Positions 35,140 through 43,029 of a stretch of DNA of 64,000 nucleotides are shown here, piece by piece. A program made the position numbers and the translations under genes. Where the stretch lies: contig JBGSHJ010000042.1 in the NCBI GenBank assembly GCA_041752315.1, positions 42,401-106,400 of the forward strand. Direction: 5' to 3'. Source of the stretch: SYFY01 sp041752315 (GTDB taxonomy: Bacteria > Pseudomonadota > Gammaproteobacteria > Pseudomonadales > Azotimanducaceae). The notes beneath the pieces were generated by a model that searched no databases, was not told the origin of the DNA, and was given only the letters and a program-made list of their open reading frames with translations. How positions within the stretch are numbered: position 1 is the first letter of the stretch; each line of letters starts with the position of its first letter.

Positions 35140-36312
35140 ATGAAACCTAACGCAGTAACCACCATACCGACCATTGATTCGATCATCGATCGTATCGGCA
35201 ATCAGGTATTGGCGGTCCATGCATCCGATGTGGACAAAAACGCGCGATTTCCGTCAGAAGCCATCGATGCGATGCGCGAACACGGTTTGTTGAGTGCCTA
35301 CATTCCCGCTCCGTTCGGAGGAATGGGAGTTGATTTCAGTACGTTGACTGCGACTTGTGAAAAACTTGGAGGATACTGTGCGTCTTCCGCGATGATATTT
35401 GCCATGCATCAGATTCAGATTGCATGTCTGGTGCATCATGGGGGTTCGACTGTCCATGAAGCCGATCTACTGAAGCGGATCGTTTCGGAACAGCTGCTGT
35501 TGGCGTCCGCGACCACCGAGATTGGAACCGGCGGAGACCTGGGCACCAGCATGTGTGCAGCAACCTTGAGTGAAGACGGCCGTCGTGTACGCATCGACAA
35601 GATGGCTCCGGTGATTTCCTACGGGAGTCAGGCAGACGCGATCATGGTGACCGCACGCAGCCATCCACAAGCAACAGGCAACGACCAGGTTCATGTTCTG
35701 GTGGAGAAGGGCGAGGTCACACTGGAGCCGATCTCGACATGGGATAGCCTGGGCTTTCGCGGCACCTGCAGCCTTGGCTATCATCTGATCGCAGATGTAC
35801 CTGTAGAACATGTGCAGCCTGTTCCGTTTTCCCAGATCCTTTCCCAGACCATGCAACCGGTAGCCCATTTGTTGTGGGGCTCCCTCTGGCTGGGACTTGC
35901 ACAGGATGCAGCGAGTGTCGCCCGGCGCGCGGTCCGCGCCGCTGCCCGCAAGGCGGAAATTCCGCCAACGACCCAGCTTCGGCTGGCGGAACTGGATGAG
36001 GCTCTGTTCAGGATGCGAAGCACTCTTCACGATGCAGTGCGTCGCTATCAGCACATCCTGGACACAAACGCCTGGCAGAAGACCACGGCATTCTCCTTCG
36101 GCATTGCCATGAACAACATCAAGCTGATCTGTTCCGAAGCGGTTGTGGACATCGTCGGGAAGGCACTTCTGATCGCTGGCGTGAATGGCTATCGCAACGA
36201 TCATGAGTCAGCGCTTGGGCGACACCTGCGCGATGCCTATGGGGCCATGCTGATGGTCAACAACGATCGAATTCGTTCCCACAACGCGGCCATGCAGCTT
36301 GCGCAGAGATGA
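35140..36312 (+). CDS. Atypical acyl-CoA dehydrogenase, probably acting on a carrier-bound acyl group
   Basis: 390 residues with acyl-CoA dehydrogenase fold: IPAPFGGMGVDFS, SATTEIGTGGDLGTS (flavin-binding loop) and WDSLGFRGTCSLGY. The C-terminus is unusual. Instead of the YEGTNEIQ-like block it ends GINGYRND-type (GVNGYRNDHESALGRHLRDAYGA) followed by MVNNDRIRSHNA, so the usual catalytic Glu is not evident. Enzymes of this branch sit beside stand-alone carrier proteins, and PltE-like relatives oxidise aminoacyl groups tethered to a carrier. Predicted here to dehydrogenate the acid carried by the ACP encoded 87 bases upstream. Substrate unproven. Confidence 0.82.
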   Translation: MKPNAVTTIPTIDSIIDRIGNQVLAVHASDVDKNARFPSEAIDAMREHGLLSAYIPAPFGGMGVDFSTLTATCEKLGGYCASSAMIFAMHQIQIACLVHHGGSTVHEADLLKRIVSEQLLLASATTEIGTGGDLGTSMCAATLSEDGRRVRIDKMAPVISYGSQADAIMVTARSHPQATGNDQVHVLVEKGEVTLEPISTWDSLGFRGTCSLGYHLIADVPVEHVQPVPFSQILSQTMQPVAHLLWGSLWLGLAQDAASVARRAVRAAARKAEIPPTTQLRLAELDEALFRMRSTLHDAVRRYQHILDTNAWQKTTAFSFGIAMNNIKLICSEAVVDIVGKALLIAGVNGYRNDHESALGRHLRDAYGAMLMVNNDRIRSHNAAMQLAQR

Positions 36313-36313
36313 C

Positions 36314-37282
36314 ATGTCTGTCTCTGTCCTGCCATCAAGTTACTTCCACCAAAGTCACCCATTGCATGGGAGTGGCAGGATCTGGGATGAAACCAACTGC
36401 TACCTCGATGTAGTCATCGAATTGTTGCATGCCTTTGGTCATGAGCCGTTGGCTGCACTTGGGGTTACAGCATCAACTTGCTGGGAAGGGGATCAGTGGA
36501 CCTTCTGCAAATTTAATGACGAAGACCTGCGCTTTCTCTTTGGCATCGATATTCAGGAAATGAATCCATGGCATAGCCTGGAACTTCATGTACTTGAACA
36601 ACTCAAACGCGGGAATGCGGTACTGGTTGAAGCAGACGCATTCTTTCTGCCCGATACACGGGGTTCCTCCTACCGGTTGGCACACGACAAGACGACGATA
36701 GGGGTGCTGGAAATGGCGACGGAAGCGCGCCGGATGCGCTACCTGCACGGACGCGGCTGCTTCGAACTGGAAGCGGACGACTATGCCGGATTGTGGTCGC
36801 CGGCTTCAGAACGTGCAGGGACCTGGCTGCCAACGTTTGTCGAACGTGTTGCCCAGTCAAGTCCCTCGCGAATTGAGCCGCTGGCACTTGCATCTGCCAC
36901 GCTACTGCGTCGGGAGCTGAAACGTGCTCCTGCCGACAATCCAATCGGAGCATTCGCGGCAAGCATGGAAGCCGCGCTTCCGGTGATGCGGGTCAATCAC
37001 GATATGGACCACTTCCATCGTTATGCCTTTGCCACCTTGCGACAACTCGGAGCCTGTTTTGAGCTGCTGGCAAGCCATGTCACCTGGCTCCAGGATCACT
37101 GTGCATGGAAGCACACCAACGCCAGCCAGCAATTCCACCTGATTGCCCAACAGGCGAGGTCGTTGCAGTTCCAATTGGCACGTTCGATCGCCCGAAACAA
37201 GGTTCTGGACCTGTCGCCGCTCGTGCAGATGGGCAATGCATGGCAATGCGGGATGGACGCGCTTCTCTCCGGTGCTGATTGA
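36314..37282 (+). CDS. DUF1839 family protein, candidate cysteine acyltransferase
   Basis: 322 residues from ATG 36314, one base after the dehydrogenase stop. The DUF1839 signature is clear: LHGSGRIWDETNCYLDVVIE (Cys29), WEGDQWTFCKF, FLFGIDIQEMNPW and LVEADAFFLPDTRGSSY followed by AHDKTTIG (Asp108, His124). The order Cys near the N-terminus, then a strand with Asp and LP, then His, resembles the BtrH N-terminal (papain/C39-like) acyltransferase that moves an acyl group off a carrier protein. On that basis I suggest transfer of the ACP-bound acyl or aminoacyl group to an acceptor. The family assignment is firm; the function is inference. Confidence 0.85.
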   Translation: MSVSVLPSSYFHQSHPLHGSGRIWDETNCYLDVVIELLHAFGHEPLAALGVTASTCWEGDQWTFCKFNDEDLRFLFGIDIQEMNPWHSLELHVLEQLKRGNAVLVEADAFFLPDTRGSSYRLAHDKTTIGVLEMATEARRMRYLHGRGCFELEADDYAGLWSPASERAGTWLPTFVERVAQSSPSRIEPLALASATLLRRELKRAPADNPIGAFAASMEAALPVMRVNHDMDHFHRYAFATLRQLGACFELLASHVTWLQDHCAWKHTNASQQFHLIAQQARSLQFQLARSIARNKVLDLSPLVQMGNAWQCGMDALLSGAD

Positions 37283-39723
37283 TGTCGCGGGAAAAGGAAC
37301 GGCCAACGGAAGCCAGCTCCCGGATGATCTGGAATCTCTGGCGGTGTGCGCCCGGAGCAGTTTCTCACCCTGCAGAGCTGCACGAATCAGCCTGTGTATG
37401 GAGTGGGTCGGCAAACCAGTTGACCGTGGGTTCTCTGGTTGATTGTCAGCGACCGGATGAATCGGATTGGTGGCTCACAACCAGACTTTCATTGTCTCAC
37501 GCGGCAGCAATCGACTTTCCGTCTGTGTATGGCCATGCCGATGTGTGGCTGAACGGTGCACAAACAGCGGTTTTCGACAACGCTTTCCATCCGTGGCGTC
37601 TGCCAGTTGCCGGAGATTCAAATCCGCAGCACATTGCCCTGCATTTTCGATCGTTGACCAGTCTGGTTGTGGAATCACACGGCAGATCGCGATGGCGAAC
37701 CAGTCTGGTAACCAATCAGCTCTTGCGCAGTCATCGCGTTCCTCTGGCAGGCAGGATTCCTGGCTGGTTCAATCTTGCACCGCTGGTTGGAATCAAGGGG
37801 CCGGTGACAGTTGCCTCAATCGATGCCGGTTTGTCGATGGGCATGACGACGCTTGTGGACAATGAAAGTGCTTGTCTGCGGATCCGGGCGCGGGCGCTGG
37901 CGCGTTCTGATCCGCTTGAAGTGGAAATCGCTGGTCGAAAATCGGTTGTCCCATTCAACGTTGACAAGGATGGAAAATGGATCGCCAGTGTGGAAGTGGA
38001 TTGTGGCGATCTTCGCAAGTGGAATCCACATACTCATGGCGAAGCCACTCTGCATGCAGCCACCATTACGGTTGGTTCAAGTGCATCTTTACGGCGAATG
38101 GTTGGCTTCAGGGCAGTGCTTTTTGACAGGAAAACCGGCCTGTTCTCTGTCAATGGTGTCCCCATTTTTTGTCGCGGCGCTTGTTGGGTGGCTCTGCAGG
38201 CAGCGGAGGTCGCAAACGGATTTGATCTGGAGAAGCGCCTGCTCCAGGTACGCGAGGCTGGTTTCAACATGCTGCGGGTGGTCGGCACTTCCTGCTACGA
38301 AAGTGACGAGTTTTATGACCTTTGCGATCGGTTGGGAATACTGGTTTGGCAGGACTTTCCCTTTGCCAACATGGCTTATCCCGATACCCCGGATTTTTCG
38401 GCCTCCGTGCACAGGGAACTCGAATGGCAATCGAATCGCCTTGCCTGGCGAGCGAGTCTTGCTGTTGTTTGTGGCAACAGCGATGCGGAGCAGCAGGCGA
38501 CTTTTCTCGGATTGCTTGACGCCAGAAGAACCCAGGCACTTTTCACCACAACCCTGGGTAACTGGTGCGCGGAGCTGTTTCCCGGCCAGGAGTATCTTCC
38601 TTCCGCTCCTGGTTTTGGCCCATTGCCAACGCACCTGTCGGTCGGCGCAAGCAGCTATTTTGGTGTAGGCGCATATCGACGATCCGTTGATGATCGCAGC
38701 ATCGAACAGGTTCGTTTTGCCAGCGAATGCCTTGGTTTTGCCAATGTTCCCGACCTGGCTTCCATGCGTGATCTGTTCGGAAGTTCGCTTCCTTCACCGA
38801 CGAGCGCAGGCTGGAAAGAAGGAACGCCGAGAGATAACGGTGTCGGTTGGGATTTTGATGACATACGCGATCACTATACGGAACAACTGTTTTCGGAAGA
38901 TACGCTCGACCTTCGCGTACATGATCTGCCCAGGTATCTTGAACTCTCGAGACTTTCAAGTGGCATCGCGATGGCCGCGGTGTTCAGCCGATGGCGAGCC
39001 ACACCAGATCGCTGTCATGGTGGCTTGATCTGGATGATGCACGACATCAGACCAGGCGCCGGTTGGGGCCTGGTTGATTCCACCGGGCGAGTGAAGCCGG
39101 TGTATCACCTGGTTCGAAATGTTCTTCGCCCTGTTCAGGTTCTTGTGACGGATGAAAATTTCGACGGACACAGGGTGCATCTGATCAATGACCTCGACGT
39201 CCGGTGTTCGGGTGTCCTGACGATCGTCCTCGTACTGGCTGACGGCCGAGCGGGCGGAAAGATCGTGCAAGCGATCGAGTTGCCACCTCGTTCGGCGCAG
39301 ACGCTGTCTGTTGATGGGTGTTTTGATCGTTTTCAGGATACGACCTGGGCCTATCGGTTCGGACGCCCGGCTTTCAGAGCAGTAGCTGCAGAACTCCGCT
39401 TGTCAGACGGAACCTCGACGCAACATGTCGCAATGGTGGGCAATTCCGGCGTTGAGGTGGCAGCTGACGTGCAGGTCAGGGCATGCCTTGTCGACTCCCA
39501 GGGGGCCGGAGCCCTTCAGCTGGAATCAGACCGGTTGCTGGAGTGGGCACGTCTGGAAGCTGACGGAATCGAATTTGTCGACAACTACGTCCATGTGATT
39601 CCGGGAATCCCTTGTCGCATCGAAGCGCGCGCCAGAGAGGAAATGTCTTCAACCCTGCAACTCCGCGTAAAACCGGCGAACAGCCGGCGTGAACTGCGGA
39701 TTTTTGGTCCAGCCCCAAATTGA
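37282..39723 (+). CDS. Glycoside hydrolase family 2 (beta-mannosidase-like) protein with altered acid/base motif
   Basis: 813 residues from ATG 37282 (shares one base with the preceding stop; TTG 37279 is possible). N-terminal jelly-roll (YGHADVWLNG), immunoglobulin-like domain and TIM barrel of GH2: NGVPIFCRGACWV, then AGFNMLRVVGTSCYESDEFYDLCDRLGILVWQDFPFANMAYPD, typical of beta-mannosidases. The acid/base motif, normally GNNE, reads GNSDAE (398-403), and the nucleophile region FASECLGFANVPDL keeps Glu482. No signal peptide, so cytoplasmic. Either a glycosidase with shifted acid/base, or a carbohydrate-binding/transglycosylating relative. Placed between DUF1839 and the double hydrolase in the carrier-protein module. 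Confidence 0.85.
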   Translation: MSREKERPTEASSRMIWNLWRCAPGAVSHPAELHESACVWSGSANQLTVGSLVDCQRPDESDWWLTTRLSLSHAAAIDFPSVYGHADVWLNGAQTAVFDNAFHPWRLPVAGDSNPQHIALHFRSLTSLVVESHGRSRWRTSLVTNQLLRSHRVPLAGRIPGWFNLAPLVGIKGPVTVASIDAGLSMGMTTLVDNESACLRIRARALARSDPLEVEIAGRKSVVPFNVDKDGKWIASVEVDCGDLRKWNPHTHGEATLHAATITVGSSASLRRMVGFRAVLFDRKTGLFSVNGVPIFCRGACWVALQAAEVANGFDLEKRLLQVREAGFNMLRVVGTSCYESDEFYDLCDRLGILVWQDFPFANMAYPDTPDFSASVHRELEWQSNRLAWRASLAVVCGNSDAEQQATFLGLLDARRTQALFTTTLGNWCAELFPGQEYLPSAPGFGPLPTHLSVGASSYFGVGAYRRSVDDRSIEQVRFASECLGFANVPDLASMRDLFGSSLPSPTSAGWKEGTPRDNGVGWDFDDIRDHYTEQLFSEDTLDLRVHDLPRYLELSRLSSGIAMAAVFSRWRATPDRCHGGLIWMMHDIRPGAGWGLVDSTGRVKPVYHLVRNVLRPVQVLVTDENFDGHRVHLINDLDVRCSGVLTIVLVLADGRAGGKIVQAIELPPRSAQTLSVDGCFDRFQDTTWAYRFGRPAFRAVAAELRLSDGTSTQHVAMVGNSGVEVAADVQVRACLVDSQGAGALQLESDRLLEWARLEADGIEFVDNYVHVIPGIPCRIEARAREEMSSTLQLRVKPANSRRELRIFGPAPN

Positions 39724-41483
39724 ACCAGCACTCCTTCTGGATCGCAGGGCAGGGTGGCGCCACCTTCGTTCATCTGCATCTGCCGCAGGTCCAGGAGAGC
39801 CTGAAGTCGACAGGTGTGCTCATCGTGCCACCGCTTGGCCACGAGTACACGCATGGGTACCGAGCGCTCAGGGTGTTTGCCGGCGCAGCGGCCGCTTCTG
39901 GTTTTGTTGCCATTCGAACAGACTTGCGCGGTACCGGAAACTCGACGGAAGAGGGGCGAGTGGGGGTGCACCAGTGGCTCGAAGACATCGAGCGTTCGCG
40001 ACAGTATCTCCTGCAGACACTGGGCCTGAAAAAGATCGTCACTCTTGGTGTTCGAGCCTCCTCCCTGCTTGCGCTGAAAAGTTGCAAGACGGAAGAGGGC
40101 CTCATCCTGTGGAATCCGTGTGCCTCTGGACGCTCATTTCTGCGCGAACTCAAGGCGCTGGGCAAGATCGGCAACTCGAATGGATACACCACCATTCTGG
40201 AGAGCGGCGGGCTGATCCTTGATGAACAACTGCAACAGTCCATCGAACAGCTTAATGCCGCTGACTTCAAATCGCCGATAGGGCGTGTACTTCTGGTTCA
40301 GCGAGGCGATCGGCCAGCCGACGCAAAGCTGGTCGATTCAGTCAGGCAACGAGCGACTTCACTTCAATCCCTGACCAACGATGACTTTGTTTCTGCATTC
40401 AGGGAACCGCACAACACCGAGTTGCCACTCGGTTTTGTGGAATCTGCGATCGGGTGGTTGTGCAGCGGGTATCCAGAGACTGATTCGACTGAACGGTGCG
40501 CTGACCAGTCGACAGATCGTTCATCGAGACAATGCGTAGCTCTGCCAGCGGTCGCGGGTCCGGTAGAAGAACGTGTCCAGAACATCAATGGACTGTTTGC
40601 GATCCTGACTCACGCCAGAGGCGCAAGCAGCATCGTGCTCATGGGCAACGGCGGATCGGCACATCATGCAGGCGCAAACCGTCTGCACGTCGATCTGGCC
40701 AGAGGTCTGTCTGCACAGGGCATAGATTGCCTTCGCTATGATCTTGCCAACCTGGGTGACAGTGTCGACGTACAGACAACGCTTGTTCCTGGACCAGACA
40801 GTCCCACGCCTGAGGAAAACAATCCTTATCCCAAAACTGCACGTCGGGACGTAAACTCCATCGTGTCCTGGGCGCAGCAACAAGGTTACTCACGGATCAT
40901 CCTGGCCGGACTTTGTGCCGGCGCATATGCGGCGTTTGACGTTGCACGGCAATCAAATTCAAACGCCCCCTATGAACTTGTGTTGATCAACCCTTTGACT
41001 TTTGATTGGCGAGAAGGCATGTCTCTGGACATCCCCAACGAATACAGCAACTTGCAGCAAGCCAAAGCCTATGAGTCTGCGGCCAGGGACTGGGGGCGCT
41101 GGAAACGACTTCTGACTGGCAACATCGACTATCGACTGCTGGCCCGGCACCTCTTCGATTCAGTCATCACCAGCTTCACGAGTCGATGGCGGGATGTAGC
41201 CATACGGATGGGTCTGCAGGAAGCGCCTAGATTGGCCCAGGATCTCATGCGGATTGCCGAGTCGGGTTGCAAGCTGCATTTCTACTTTGCGGAGCGTGAT
41301 CCTGGCCTGGAGATTCTCGGTACAGCTGGCGAACACTGTCTCTCCCAGTTGCGCAACCGGGGGATGCTCCGGATCAACAAGATCAAAGGAGCCGATCACA
41401 CCTTCAAACGCGTTTGCGAACGTGATGAATTGATCAGAACCATCATCGAGGACATGAAACATGAGCACGGCTTCAGTGCATAA
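39720..41483 (+). CDS. Fused tandem alpha/beta-hydrolases resembling exosortase-A-associated hydrolases 2 and 1
   Basis: 587 residues, TTG start overlapping the previous stop. Two alpha/beta-hydrolase domains. Residues 1 to about 250: GVLIVPPLGHEYTHGYRALR, IRTDLRGTGNS and an elbow reading GVRAS (110-114) that lacks the usual GxSxG. Residues about 290-587: RLHVDLARGLSAQGIDCLRYDLANLGDS, an elbow GLCAG (397-401) with Cys399 at the nucleophile position, and a final GADHTF His. In exosortase-A loci two separate hydrolases with this order of features are common; here they appear as one chain. Likely cleaves or moves an acyl thioester/ester. Overlaps the next gene by 23 bases. Confidence 0.8.
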   Translation: MNQHSFWIAGQGGATFVHLHLPQVQESLKSTGVLIVPPLGHEYTHGYRALRVFAGAAAASGFVAIRTDLRGTGNSTEEGRVGVHQWLEDIERSRQYLLQTLGLKKIVTLGVRASSLLALKSCKTEEGLILWNPCASGRSFLRELKALGKIGNSNGYTTILESGGLILDEQLQQSIEQLNAADFKSPIGRVLLVQRGDRPADAKLVDSVRQRATSLQSLTNDDFVSAFREPHNTELPLGFVESAIGWLCSGYPETDSTERCADQSTDRSSRQCVALPAVAGPVEERVQNINGLFAILTHARGASSIVLMGNGGSAHHAGANRLHVDLARGLSAQGIDCLRYDLANLGDSVDVQTTLVPGPDSPTPEENNPYPKTARRDVNSIVSWAQQQGYSRIILAGLCAGAYAAFDVARQSNSNAPYELVLINPLTFDWREGMSLDIPNEYSNLQQAKAYESAARDWGRWKRLLTGNIDYRLLARHLFDSVITSFTSRWRDVAIRMGLQEAPRLAQDLMRIAESGCKLHFYFAERDPGLEILGTAGEHCLSQLRNRGMLRINKIKGADHTFKRVCERDELIRTIIEDMKHEHGFSA

Positions 41484-43029
41484 ACCCTGGCTCGTGCAGC
41501 ACTATTTTGATCGTGCCCTTGCGGAAGATCCTGGCAAGCTGGCAGTGACCTGTGGCCCGGATGAGCTGACCTACGCGCAGGTTGATCGTGCGGCGTCGGC
41601 CATCAGCGACCGTCTGCGGCTGGCGGGCATGCGCAGAGGAGACTGCGTTCCGGTTTTCATGCCAAAAAGTGTAGATGCAATCTGTTCGATACTCGGTGTC
41701 CTGCGCGCCGATGGCGCCTATGTGCCACTTGATACCGACTCTCCCGCTTCTCGGGTGGCAGGCATCGTGACGGCGTGCGGATCCGGTTTGATGCTTGTCA
41801 ACGCAGCAGGCAGGGCGAAGCTCTTGTCTGCAGAGTATGCGTTGATGACAATCAAACTAACGCTGGTCGACGTCGATGACGCGCATCTGGTTGAGCTGTC
41901 CGGATCCCGGCGCGAGTATTCTGCAATTTCTGTCGACATGGCGTATGTGCTCTTTACTTCCGGATCCACCGGCAGCCCCAAAGGTGTGATGATTTCCCAT
42001 CAGGCAGTAATCGATTACATCGACTGGTGTGTGCACCAGTACAGGATCACGGCGCGGGATCAGGTAGCCAACCATGCGCCACTGTATTTTGACAATTCCA
42101 CTTTTGACCTTTACACGGCATTTGCCTCGGGTGCCACCCTGCATCTGGTTCCACCTGAATTGAATGCAGTGGTGCCGCGTCTGGCGAGCTGGCTCAGGGA
42201 TCGCGCCATTTCCGTGTTCTTCTGTGTTCCCTCTGTGTTGACACTTCTCCTGAAATCCCGTCGGCTCCGGGCGGGCATGTTCCCTGATTTGCGGGAGCTG
42301 GTTTTTGCCGGGGAAGTTGTACAGCCCGATGTATTGACTGCCTGGATGGAACTTTTTCCCGAGGCTCGATTCACCAATATGTACGGTCCAACCGAGATCA
42401 CGGTCGACTGTACCTGGCATGCGGTTGAAACTCCGCCGGGCGATGAACCGGTCCCCATCGGCAAAGCCAGGCCAAACATGGAGTTGTTCATCGCACTCGA
42501 AAGTGGCGAGCTTTCACAAAGCCCGGGATCTACCGGAGAACTGTGGGTGAGAGGCTTGTCCGTCGGTTATGGCTATCTGGGTGACCCGGACAAGACGGCC
42601 ATGGCATTTGTTCAGCACCCCTCGTCCCGATTCCCCGACCGACTCTATCGAACGGGAGATCTGGTGCGCATGCGCGAGGACGGCGCGTTGTTGTTCCTGG
42701 GGCGGGCGGATCAACAGATCAAATACCTTGGACATCGGATCGAACTTGGCGAGATCGAGGCGCACCTGCAGGCATTGTCAGAGGTTGAAGAAGCCGTCGT
42801 GGTTTTTCATCGCGCAGAGAATCCGGCGCAGGAAGGAATCGGCGCTCTTGTCAGTACCCGATCGGGCCTGCAGTCCAGCGAAGTACTGGCACTTCTCAAG
42901 CAACTGGTGCCTGGTTACATGCTGCCAAGGAAACTCAAATGTACGACCGAACCTTTTCCGCGAACACCTAACGGAAAATATGATCGAAAGGAAATCCTGC
43001 AGGTGGTGTTTGCCGAATCAGGCGGCTGA
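41461..43029 (+). CDS. Stand-alone adenylation enzyme (amino-acid/acyl-activating, DltA/exosortase-ligase-like)
   Basis: 522 residues with all adenylate-forming core motifs: FTSGSTGSPKG at 165-175, A4 Asp211 (YFDNSTFDLY), A5 MYGPTE at 307-312, YRTGD at 396-400, GHRIELGEIE at 425-434 and the C-terminal catalytic Lys506 in NGKYDRK. Asp211 occupies the site that in NRPS A-domains contacts the alpha-amino group, favouring an amino acid substrate, and the VFAGEVVQ and MYGPTEITV segments resemble DltA. No thiolation domain is fused, so the partner is probably the ACP at 34798. Closes the plus-strand run begun at wecB; converges on the sulfotransferase with a 12-base overlap. Confidence 0.9.
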   Translation: MSTASVHKPWLVQHYFDRALAEDPGKLAVTCGPDELTYAQVDRAASAISDRLRLAGMRRGDCVPVFMPKSVDAICSILGVLRADGAYVPLDTDSPASRVAGIVTACGSGLMLVNAAGRAKLLSAEYALMTIKLTLVDVDDAHLVELSGSRREYSAISVDMAYVLFTSGSTGSPKGVMISHQAVIDYIDWCVHQYRITARDQVANHAPLYFDNSTFDLYTAFASGATLHLVPPELNAVVPRLASWLRDRAISVFFCVPSVLTLLLKSRRLRAGMFPDLRELVFAGEVVQPDVLTAWMELFPEARFTNMYGPTEITVDCTWHAVETPPGDEPVPIGKARPNMELFIALESGELSQSPGSTGELWVRGLSVGYGYLGDPDKTAMAFVQHPSSRFPDRLYRTGDLVRMREDGALLFLGRADQQIKYLGHRIELGEIEAHLQALSEVEEAVVVFHRAENPAQEGIGALVSTRSGLQSSEVLALLKQLVPGYMLPRKLKCTTEPFPRTPNGKYDRKEILQVVFAESGG

